Assembly: GCA_035540915.1 (NCBI GenBank) | Contig: DATLFQ010000200.1 | Coordinates: forward strand, 1 to 24,220 | Reading direction: 5' to 3' | Origin: DATLFQ01 sp035540915 | GTDB lineage: Bacteria > Actinomycetota > Acidimicrobiia > Acidimicrobiales > GCA-2861595 | Length of the DNA stretch: 24,220 bases | Shown: positions 7,277-16,700 of the stretch, in pieces | Position numbering within the stretch: position 1 is the first letter of the stretch | How the letters are laid out: every line of letters starts with the position of its first letter | Notes under the pieces: generated by a model | Databases searched by the model: none | What the model was told of the DNA's origin: nothing | The model's input: the letters and a program-made list of their open reading frames with translations, nothing else | Translations under genes and position numbers: made by a program

Positions 7277-8257
7277 ATGCCATCGACCCCACCCCGCGTC
7301 ACCGTCGGCCTGCCCGTCTACAACGGCGAGGCCTTCCTTCAGGCTGCCGTCGACTCCCTGCTCGCCCAGGACTTCGAGGACTTCGAGTTGCTGATCGCCG
7401 ACAACGGCTCCACGGACGCCACCGAGGAGATCGCCCGCCGGGCGGTGTCCGCCGACGCCAGGGTCCGCTACGAGCGCAGCGAGGACAACCGTGGCGCGGC
7501 GTGGAACTTCAACCGCTGCGTCGGGCTCGCCCGGGGCGAGCTGTTCAAGTGGGCGGCGGCCGACGACCTGGCCGCCCCGAGCTTCCTCTCCGCCTGCCTG
7601 GCTGCGCTCGACGCCGATCCCGGTCTGGTGCTGGCGTTCCCCGGCACCATCGACATCGACGAGGAGGACCGGCCGCTGTGTCGGTACCGTCCGGCGCGGA
7701 TCGCGGTCCAGCAGCGGCCGAGCGACCGCTTCGCCGACTGCCTGGCCCACCTCCGCCACTGCTACTCCGTCTTCGGTGTGATGCGGCGCGAAGCCCTTCG
7801 CCAGACCAGGCTGATCGGCCCGTTCACCGGCTCGGACAAGGCACTCCTGGTGGAGCTCGCCCTTCGCGGCCGCTTCCTGGAAGTGCCGGTCGAGGCGTTC
7901 CTGCACCGCCAGCACGACCGGCGATCGATGGTCGTCTACTCCCACGCAGTGGCGCGGATGGAGTGGTTCGACACGTCTCGCGCGAAGAGGATCGGTCTGC
8001 CCTACGTGCGGCTCGGGGCCGAATACGCCCGGGCCATCGGCAATGCCCCGTTGCCCCTGTCCGAGCGGGCGGCATGCGCCTCCCACCTGCTGGCCTGGAC
8101 GATGGCGCACCGGCGCCAGCTGGCCGGGGACCTGCTCAGCGCCGGCGTGCAGGCGGGCCGCCGCTGGTGGGCCCGGAAACCGGCCCGGCCCGCCGGCCCG
8201 ACGGGTGAGCCGACCTACGACCACGTGCCCATCCCGCTCGAGCCTCCCTCGAGCTGA
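7277..8257 (+). CDS. Glycosyltransferase family 2 (GT-A fold)
   Basis: A 326-residue inverting sugar transferase expected to act on the cytoplasmic face during repeat-unit assembly. VTVGLPVYNGEAFLQAAVDS (8-27) is the classic GT2 N-terminus, ELLIADNGSTDAT (37-49) binds the nucleotide, and KWAAADD (91-97) occupies the metal-binding DxD position. The acceptor half has SVFGVMRREALR (164-175), GPFTGSDKALLVELALRGRF (181-200, with the likely catalytic acidic residues D187/E193) and LHRQHDRRSM. The ATG at 7277 was chosen because GAGG at 7265-7268 lies 8 bases upstream and the conserved fold begins a few residues later; the frame is open further upstream without similarity. No membrane helix is seen. 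It is followed after 2 bases by the next glycosyltransferase, indicating co-translation. Confidence 0.88.
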   Translation: MPSTPPRVTVGLPVYNGEAFLQAAVDSLLAQDFEDFELLIADNGSTDATEEIARRAVSADARVRYERSEDNRGAAWNFNRCVGLARGELFKWAAADDLAAPSFLSACLAALDADPGLVLAFPGTIDIDEEDRPLCRYRPARIAVQQRPSDRFADCLAHLRHCYSVFGVMRREALRQTRLIGPFTGSDKALLVELALRGRFLEVPVEAFLHRQHDRRSMVVYSHAVARMEWFDTSRAKRIGLPYVRLGAEYARAIGNAPLPLSERAACASHLLAWTMAHRRQLAGDLLSAGVQAGRRWWARKPARPAGPTGEPTYDHVPIPLEPPSS

Positions 8258-8259
8258 AG

Positions 8260-9396
8260 GTGCGGGTCGCCCTTGTCAACCATCGTTCGGCCGCCTACGG
8301 GGCGCAGCTCCGGTTGCTCGACCTGGCCGAGCTGCTGCCCGAGCACGGCGTCGAGTTGACGCTCGTGGCACCGGCCGGACCCTTCGCCGACCGCTGGCGT
8401 CGTCGCGGACTGCCCTGGGTCGACGTCGACCTGCCCGCCCAGAGCGGCGTGCGGACTCCCACTGGCGGACGGCCGGGGCCGGCGGCCCTCACCCGTGAGG
8501 TGCTGGCGTCCCTCGGCGGGGCGCGGCGCCTGGTCCCGGTGCTGCGCCGCTTCGACGCCGCCCACTCGCTGCACCCCTTCGCCCACGTGCCGGTCGTACT
8601 CGCGGCTCGGCTGGCCCGCCGCCCGGCGGTCGTCGAGGTGGTGGACATCGTCTCCCCCGGCTTGGGCCGGTCGGTGCTCGGCGTGGCCCTGCGGCTGGCC
8701 GCGGCCGGGATCGCCAACAGCGAGGCAACCGCGGCGGCGGCTGGCACCCGGGCGCGGCTCCGGGTCATCCACCCCGGTGTCGATCTCGTTCGGTTCCGCC
8801 CGGGCCCGGCGGACCGTGCCGTCCGGAGCAGCCTCGGCGCGCGGCCGGGCGTGCCGCTCGTGGGGATCGTCGGCCGGGTGAATCCCGTCAAGGGGATCGA
8901 GACCGTCGTCCAGGCGGTCGCCCTCCTGGGCGAGCCCGACCGACGTCCCCACCTCGTCGTCGTGGGGGACGCTGGCGTGGGCAGTGACCGCTACCAGAAA
9001 GCGCTGGCCGCCGAGGCGGCCGCCGTCCTCGGCGACGGGGTGACGTTCGCCGGGCGCCGTGACGACGTGCCCGAGGTCATCCGGGCCCTGGACGTCCTGG
9101 TGAACGCCTCCCGAGCCGAGCCCTTCGGCCGGAGCGTGCTCGAGGCGCAAGCGAGCGGCGTGGCCGTGGTGGGGGCGTCTGGGGGCGGGATACCCGAGTT
9201 CGTCCAGGACGGCGGGACCGGCCTTCTGGTGCCGCCGGGCGACGCCGTCGCCCTGGCCGAGGCCATCGAGCGCCTCCTCGGCGATCCGGCGCTCCGCGCC
9301 GCGCTCGGCAGGGCCGGCCGCCGGCAGGCCGAGGCGCGATTCGACATCCGCGATCGTCCCGGACTGCTGGCCGAGGTGTACCGCTCGGTGCGCTGA
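8260..9396 (+). CDS. Glycosyltransferase family 4 (GT-B fold, canonical E-x7-E)
   Basis: A 378-residue retaining sugar transferase. The N-terminus VALVNHRSAAYGAQLRLLDL (3-22) carries the acceptor-side glycine loop. The donor half shows VGIVGRVNPVKGIETVVQAV (201-220), HLVVVGD (231-237), VLVNASRAEPFGRSVLEA (279-296) with the canonical E287-x7-E295 pair, and VAVVGASGGGIPEFVQDG (301-318). It is intact over the full usual family length. The GTG start at 8260 lies 2 bases after the stop of the GT2 gene, with only a weak GA-rich stretch as ribosome site, so it is probably translated by coupling. After it comes a gap of about 300 bases, which may end this two-gene unit. The sugar specificity is not readable. 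Confidence 0.88.
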   Translation: MRVALVNHRSAAYGAQLRLLDLAELLPEHGVELTLVAPAGPFADRWRRRGLPWVDVDLPAQSGVRTPTGGRPGPAALTREVLASLGGARRLVPVLRRFDAAHSLHPFAHVPVVLAARLARRPAVVEVVDIVSPGLGRSVLGVALRLAAAGIANSEATAAAAGTRARLRVIHPGVDLVRFRPGPADRAVRSSLGARPGVPLVGIVGRVNPVKGIETVVQAVALLGEPDRRPHLVVVGDAGVGSDRYQKALAAEAAAVLGDGVTFAGRRDDVPEVIRALDVLVNASRAEPFGRSVLEAQASGVAVVGASGGGIPEFVQDGGTGLLVPPGDAVALAEAIERLLGDPALRAALGRAGRRQAEARFDIRDRPGLLAEVYRSVR

Positions 9397-9693
9397 CGGC
9401 TGTGCGGGTGATCCATCCCAACGGTCCGGACCGACCGGTGTATGGGGCACATGTCACGTTCTTTCCGCGTCCGGTACGGGTTCGGGCGCTGTAAGACTGA
9501 AGCGGTGGCGCGCCAGCCTGCGCGGGCGTGGTGTGCGGCGAACCCGGGAGCGCGTCATGAAGCAGCCGTCCGTCCGTTTTGGGGTGTGGCTGTTCTTCGG
9601 CGATCGGCACCACGTTCACGAAACCTGCGACCATCGAGCTCGACTCGAGGTCGAGAGTCTCGCCGCCGCGCCACGGTTGCGGCGGGCGAGACC
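9397..9693. other. Non-coding gap with a 12-bp perfect palindrome
   Basis: This 297-base stretch can be read as an upstream extension of the next GT2 gene (from ATG 9442), but its codons do not show the G/C third-position bias of the neighbours and the product is an arginine- and serine-rich string without similarity. It is therefore treated as intergenic. It contains CGGTCCGGACCG at 9422-9433, a perfect palindrome, and locally less GC-rich DNA, as expected for a promoter region. I could not pick a convincing -35/-10 pair. Confidence 0.5.
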
Positions 9694-10659
9694 ATGGCTG
9701 TCCGGACCATGACCGAACCCGCACCCGCATCGACGACCACCACCTCCGTCGCCATCTGCGTCATCACCTACCTGCGCCCGGTCGGTCTACGCCGCCTCCT
9801 CGAGGGCCTCGGGGACCTCGAGGTGCCGGCGGAGACCGGCGTCCGGGTGGTCGTCGTCGACAACGACCCCGGCGCGTCGGCCCGCCAGGTCGTCGACGAG
9901 GTCCGGACCGGGTTGCGCCATCCGGTCGACTACGCCGTCGAGTCGGTTCCGGGAATCCCGGCAGCCCGTAACGCAGCGGTCGACCGCGCCCGGGGCGCTG
10001 ACTTCGTCGCCTTCGTCGACGACGACGAGTGGCCCGACGCCCGCTGGCTCGTCGAACTCCTGGCGACGCAGCGGGCGACCGGTGCCGACGTCGTGACCGG
10101 CCCCGTCCTCCCCGTCTTCGAGCGGACGCCGCCGGCCTGGGTGGTCGACGGCAGGTTCTTCGACCGACCCCGCCATGGCGACGCAGAGCGGATCGGCTAC
10201 GCCCGCACGAGCAACGTCCTGATCCGCAGCTCGCTCTTCGACGGCGACGAGTCTCCGTTCGACCTGGCCTTCGGCAAGCTGGGCGGGAGCGACACCCACT
10301 TCTTCGCCCGGGCCCGGATGGCCGGTCGAACCATCGTCTGGGCCGACCGTGCCGTGGTGCACGAGACCGTGCCGGCCAGCCGGGTGACCACCCGGTGGCT
10401 GCTGCAGCGCCAGTACCGCCTGGGCAACACCTTGAGCCTGTGCCTGCGGCTCCTGGACCCGACGCCCCGTCGGCTGGCCAAGCGGGCCGCCCACGGCGTC
10501 GTCCGCCTGGCGCATGGCGCCGTACTCCTTCTCGCCTCGCCCGTCCGCGGGCGGGCGACCCTCGTCCGGGCCGGCCAGGAGCTGTGCTTCGGCGCCGGTC
10601 TTCTGTCCGGTCTGGGCGGTTTCACCTATGCCGAGTACAAGGTCGTCCACGGAAAGTGA
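9694..10659 (+). CDS. Glycosyltransferase family 2 (GT-A fold)
   Basis: A 321-residue sugar transferase. SVAICVITYLRPVGLRRLLE (18-37) opens the fold, VRVVVVDNDPG (50-60) is the nucleotide-binding strand, GIPAARNAAVDRARGADFVA (87-106) leads to the metal site FVDDDEWP (107-114), and GGSDTHFFARARMAG (197-211) supplies the D-x-x-F/L-x-x-R element near the catalytic base. WADRAVVHETVP (216-227) is the usual closing histidine segment. A hydrophobic C-terminal stretch (about residues 265-305) may touch the membrane. ATG 9694 is preferred over ATG 9442 because codon bias begins only near 9694; ATG 9709 is also possible. The gene ends 91 bases before the giant secreted protein on the same strand, so the two may be one transcript. 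Confidence 0.85.
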   Translation: MAVRTMTEPAPASTTTTSVAICVITYLRPVGLRRLLEGLGDLEVPAETGVRVVVVDNDPGASARQVVDEVRTGLRHPVDYAVESVPGIPAARNAAVDRARGADFVAFVDDDEWPDARWLVELLATQRATGADVVTGPVLPVFERTPPAWVVDGRFFDRPRHGDAERIGYARTSNVLIRSSLFDGDESPFDLAFGKLGGSDTHFFARARMAGRTIVWADRAVVHETVPASRVTTRWLLQRQYRLGNTLSLCLRLLDPTPRRLAKRAAHGVVRLAHGAVLLLASPVRGRATLVRAGQELCFGAGLLSGLGGFTYAEYKVVHGK

Positions 10660-10750
10660 CAAGCGCCCGTCACCGCCGTCTGCTGTTACACGCTGTCCCA
10701 CCCGTCCTGACGCCCTGTGGCGCCGGGACGCCCCTGGAGGCCCTGCCCGC

Positions 10751-13700
10751 ATGAACCGATCGCGCCGTGGCGGCGTCGCGCTGCTGATTGCCGGCCTCCT
10801 TGCTCCCACCCTGGCCGGCATCCCGCTGGCCGGACCCGCTGCCGCAGGCATCCACCGGGCCGGCAGCGAGGTGACCTACAAGGAGTACTGGGTCCCTCAC
10901 AGCCAGTTCACCGCCGGGTGCCCGGAGCATGGCGAGGAGAAGCCCGCCGGCAACGTCTTCTACTTCGAACCCGGTCCGTGCGCCAAGTCCGTCAATCTCG
11001 AGATCCCCGACAACGCGGCCAACGCCCTGAAGGCCGAGATCTACATCGACCTGTGGCGCAACCACGATGACCGGTCGGCCCGCTTCCAGGTCAACGGTGG
11101 CGTCGTCCGCACGCCCAACGTCGGCTCCGACTGGAGCCGCACGCCCTACGTCGGCGACATCCCGCTGACCGAGCTGCGCCAGGGAACCAACACCTTCACC
11201 TTCACCGCCAACAGCGGCCGCTACCACGTCCACGACATCGCCGTCCGCATCTACCACGACGCCACCCGCCCCCTCGTCGCCGGGTCCGGCTCCGACGTCG
11301 TACCGCCCGACGCCAAGCTGACCAAGATCACGGCGGGGGGCGTCGCCTTCGACCCGGCCGTGGGCGGCACCCTGGCCGTCGACGACGACAAGATCCGCTT
11401 CGACGCCACCGCCAGCGGGGCCGCATACGTGGAGTTCCACGCCTTCTACGACGGCTTCGACGAGGACGCCAACGGCGTCACCGCCGACTGGCACAGCTTC
11501 AACCGCAACAACTGGAACCCCGGCGGCCTCTCGGCCAAGGCGACCGGCGGGACCATCGGCCACCCGGGCACCGCCACCGGCACGGCGCCGACGGTCACGT
11601 GGTCGTTGCCCCACGTCCCCAACCAAGCGGGCGTGAAGTTCAAGGTCCGGGCCGTCGACGCCGCCGGAAATGTACGGGAGGCGGCGGGCGGCGTGTCGGC
11701 TGACTTCACCCTGGCCCGGTCGCAGGCCGTCGAGGTCTTCCGGGTCACCGGGTTCGAGGACGCCGGCATCTACCAGGGCGGCACGCAGCCCGACGTCGTC
11801 CACCGGACCATCGACCTGCCCAGCAACCTCGACCCGGCCTCGGTGTCGTCGGCCCTGCTGGTCGGCACCTTCTGGCAGAACCCCTTCATCTCCGTCAACA
11901 ACAACACCGCCTTCACCGCCTTCGCCGGCACCGAGGACGTGTGGAACCTCTCGCTTCGCAGCCTCACGCCGTCAGAGCTGCGCCCGGGCGCCAACACGCT
12001 CAGCTACTCACACAACCCGCTCCAGTCGAAGTTCGGGCACTTCGTGGAACGGCCCGGCCCGATGCTGCTCCTCCGGCGGACCGCCCCGTCGGGGCCGCCG
12101 GCCATCATCACCGAGCCCACCGACGCCACCGTCGAGGAGGGCCAGATCGGCACGTTCTCGGCCGCCGCCACCGGCACCGAGCCCCTCGCCTACCAGTGGC
12201 AGCGCAACGGCATCGCCATCGGCGGGGCCACGTCGAGCTCCTACACCACGCCGCCGGTGACGCCGGCCGACCACGGCGCCAACTACCGCGTCGTCGTCAC
12301 CAACAGCGCCGGCACCGCCACGAGCCGGGACGCCCAGCTGTCCGTCCTGCCCACCAGCGCCGGCGACGCCCCCTGGTTCGACACCCGCTGGGACTACCGG
12401 GTTCCGATCTCGGTCGGTGCCGGAGGACACGCCCGGACCGACAAGCCAGTAGACCTGATCCTCAACTTCACCGACCTGATGCGGGCCACCGACGGCGGCG
12501 CCGGCACCTTCGACCCGGGCTCGATCCGGGTGGTGGAGGTGGACGGCGCCGGCGTCGTGATCGACAACGACGTGCCGACCCAGTTCGACCCCTCGTCGAA
12601 CTACAACGCCACCACCATGGCCCGGGGAAACCTCGTCTTCCTGGCCGAGGGGCCGCTGGCCGCCAACGGCGTCCGGCGCTTCCACGTCTACTTCGACAAG
12701 ACGGGCAAGAGCTTCACCCCCCCGCCGGTGACCCCCCGGGTGACCCTCACCGAGGGCGCCACCGACCAGGGCCAGGCCGCCTACCGCATCGCCACCTCGC
12801 AGGGCGAGTGGTACTACCACACCAGCGGTGGCGGCTTTTCGAGCCTGAACGACGCCAACGGCAACGACTGGATCAACTGGAGCACGTCATCCGGGTCGGC
12901 GGGTGACTTCCGCGGGATCCCGAACCTGGTGCCCCCCGCCCAAGGTGGGTACTTCCACCCCGGCCGCACCACGTCCAGCACGATCCTGCTGAACAAGGGG
13001 CCGCTCAAGGCCACCTTCCAGAGCACCAGCAGCGACGGGCTGTGGCGGGTGATCTGGGAGGTCTACCCGACCTACGCCACCATGGTGACCGTCCGGCTCA
13101 ACGGCGAGCACTGGTTCCTCTACGAGGGCACCCCGGGCGGCACCCTCGACACCACCAACGACACCGTCACCCGCTCCAACGGCACGACGACCTCGCTGGG
13201 CAGCTCCTGGACCGGCGACCTAGTCGGCGACGAGTGGGCCTACTTCTCCGACGTGGCGCTGAACCGGTCGCTGTTCGCGGCCAACCACACCGACGACGGC
13301 GCCGTCGACTCCTACCGACAACAGAACGGGCAGATGACGGTGTTCGGCTTCGGCCGGCTCGACCTGACGCCCTACCTGCGGGGCGTCGGCCGCCGCTACA
13401 CCGTCGGCCTCCTGGACTCCACCGCCGTGGGCGCCACCGGCGCTGCGGTGCGAGCCGCCTACAAGGATCTGGCCGTCGCGGTCGGTGCGGCGAAGTTCAA
13501 CGGCGTCTTCGAGGGACCCTTCTCCGACGACTTCTTCGGCACCACCTTGGACCCGCGCTGGCGCTTCGTCGACCCGCGCGGCGACGTCCAGCTGTCCCTC
13601 ACCGGCACCAACGCCCGGGTCGCCGTCCCGGCCGGCCAGACCCACGACCTGTGGACGGGCCGCAACTTCGCGCCCCGCCTCCTCCAGCCGGTGACCAACG

Positions 13701-16700
13701 TCGGGTTCGAGGTCGAGGCCAAGTACGAGTCCCTGCCCGACGCCGCCTTCCAGTCCCAGGGCATCGTCGCCCAGCAGGACCTGAACAATCTCGTTCGCGC
13801 CGACGTCACCCACAACGGCACCAGCACCCGCATCTTCGCCGCCTCGATGGTGAGCGGCACGGCCACCACGCGCATCAGCACCACCATCGCCGGCACCAAC
13901 CCCATCTGGCTCCGCCTGAGCCGCAGCGGCGACACCTGGACCGTGCGCTGGTCGTCCAACGGCACCACCTTCACGAACATGGGGTCGTTCAGCCACGCGC
14001 TCACCCTCACCGAGGTGGGCCCCTTCGTGGCCAACCACGGCACCACCAGCAGCAACGCGCCGGCTTTCACGGGCTCCCTCGACTACTTCTGGAACACCGG
14101 TCTGGCCAACCCGCCCGACGACGCCCGCCCGCCCACACCCACCGACGTGGTGGCGACGCCGTCGGGGCGCGGCGCCGTCGTCACCTGGGCCACCGCGGTG
14201 CCGGCCGACTCCAAGGTCGACTACGGGCGCACCACGTCGCTCGGGAGCGTGGCATCGGCGGCCGCCCTGGTCACCTCCCACCGCATCGAGCTCTTCGGGC
14301 TGCTGTGCAACACCACCTACGTCTACAAGGTCACCTCGACCAACGCCGACGGCACCCGTAGCTCGCCGCTGGCCACCTTCGTCACCGGCGTCTGCCCGGT
14401 CATCGCGTCCGACGACTTCTCCTCGACGACGCTGCACAGCCGCTGGTCGTTCGTGAACCCTGTGGGGGACGCCACGCTCAGTCTCACCGGCACCAACGCC
14501 GTCATCTCCGTGCCGGCCGGCGTCAACCACGACCTGTGGGCAGGGGCCAACCGGGCCCCGCGGCTGGTCCAGGAAGGCCCGGTCGGTGACTTCGAGGTGG
14601 AGGCGAAGTTCGAGTCGGCGGTCACGCAGCGCTTCCAGGTCCAGGGCATCGTCGTCGAGCAGGGTCTGGACGACTTCCTGCGCGTCGACGTCCACCACGA
14701 CGGCACCGGCTGGGTGGCATTCGCCGGGCGCGTCGCGGCCGGCCGTGGCACGACGCTCGCCTCGCAGCGGATCAGCGCGCTCAGCGCCACCCATCAGCGC
14801 CTGAAGCGGACCGGCGACACCTGGACCTACTCCATCTCGGGTGACGGGGTGACGTTCAGCGAGGTGGGAAGCTTCAACACGGCCATCGATGCCGGCCGCC
14901 TCGGGCCGTTCGTGGCCACCGTCAACGAGACCGCCAGCCTCACCCCGGCCTTCACGAGCTCGGTCGACTTCTTCTTCAACACCGCGTCGCCGATCGTCCC
15001 CGAGGACGGAGGGGCGGCTGGGGACACCCGCCCACCGGTCCTCTCCGACGTGAGCGCCACGGCCGGCGCCCAGACCGCCACCGTCACCTGGGCGACCGAC
15101 GAGCCGGCCTCGAGCCGCGTGGAGTTCGGCGCGACGACCTCCTACGGCGCCACCGCCTCGTCGGTCACCTTGGTGCAGTCGCACCGGCTCGACCTCGTCA
15201 ACCTCGTGTGCGGCCGGACCTACCACTTCCGAGCCCAATCGACCGACGCCGCCGGCAACACCGGCAGCTCCCCCGACAACACCTTCCAGACGGCCGCCTG
15301 CCAGGGCGGGCCGGTGTCGGACGACTTCAGCAGCGGGGTCATCGACCCGAACGTGTGGACCTTCGTGAACCCCGTGGGCGATGCCGCGCTGTCGACGATC
15401 AACCGCGCCGCCCGCATCTCGCTGCCATCGGGCGTCTCGCACAACATCACCAGCAGCACCGACAACAGGGCTCCACGCCTGCTCCAGGCGTTCCCCAACA
15501 CCGACTTCTCGGTGGAGGTCAAGTTCGACTCCCCCGTCACCAAGCGGTCACAGATCCAGGGGCTGATCTTCGAGCAGGACGGTGCCAACCTGGTCCGCTT
15601 CGACGCCTCGCACAACGGCACGGCCACCCAGCTGTTCGTGGGCCGCCTCGCCTCGGGCTCGCTGGCCACCCGCAAGCAGACGTCGGTCCCGCTGACCGCC
15701 CCGATGTGGCTGCGCGCCGCGCGGGCCGGGACCAACTGGAGCTTCTCCTACTCCACCGACGGCTCGACCTTCACCGACTTCCACACCATGTCCGAGACCA
15801 TCGACATCCACCGGCTCGGATTCTTCGCCGGGAACCACCACCCGACGACGTCGTCGATCCCCGCGTTCGCCGCCCAGGCCGACTACTTCTTCAACACCGC
15901 CTCGCCCATCGTGCCCGAGGACGGCGGGGCGGCCGACGCCACCACCAACATCGACGCCTGGTACGGGCTGCAGCAGGTCTTCGGCAAGCTCGGCCAACCC
16001 CAGAGGTGGGTCAACGTGCTCGGCCGCATCACCGATCCCAACGGGATCTCGGCGGTGGCCTGGTCGCTGGCCGGCGGCGCCTTCCAGGCGCTCACCCTGG
16101 GCGCCGACCTCCGGCGCCTGGCCGAGCCCGGCGACTTCGTCATCGAGATCGACCGGGCCACGCTCGTCGCCGGGCTCAACAAGGTGCTCATCCGGGTTGT
16201 CAACGCGCTGGGCAGCACCGTCGACCAGCTGATCGACGTCGACTACACCCCCGACACCGTCTGGCCGCTGCCATACAACATCGACTGGAGCACCGTCACC
16301 AGCGTCGCCGACGTGGCGCAGGTGGTCGACGGCAAGTGGCGTGTCGAGAACGGCGCCCTCCGGACAACTCAGATCGGCTACGACCGGCTGGTGGCCATCG
16401 GTGACGTCACCTGGCGCGACTACGAGGCGACGGTGCCGATCACGATCAACTCCGTCGACACCGCCACCGGGTTCCGCTCCCCCAGCAACGGGCCCGGCAT
16501 CGGCGTCATCCTGCGCTGGACCGGGCACATCGCCGAGGACAGCTCGCAGCCCCGGTGGGGCTTCAAGCGAGCCCTCGGCGCCATCGCCTGGTACCGCTAC
16601 CGCACCGACACCCTGGGCGACCGGCTCCAGCTCACCGACGAGAACGGCGCCGTCGCCGCCGACGACACCAGCGGGCTGAAGCTGACCCCCGGCGTCCGGT

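Noticed and set aside
7125..7292. N-terminal extension of the flippase to 7292 and of the GT2 protein back to 7109
   Set aside because: The two extensions overlap each other, show no family similarity, and the GT2 start at 7277 has a proper ribosome site.
9557..9712. A 51-codon frame that ends in an ATGA overlap with the possible GT2 start at 9709
   Set aside because: Third-position G/C is below that of real genes nearby, the product has no recognisable feature, and there is no ribosome site. Coincidence is more likely than a coupled leader peptide.
10514..10750. Upstream extension of the giant protein from ATG 10514
   Set aside because: It overlaps the GT2 gene in another frame and would place 79 non-hydrophobic residues before a clear signal peptide; ATG 10751 has a good ribosome site.
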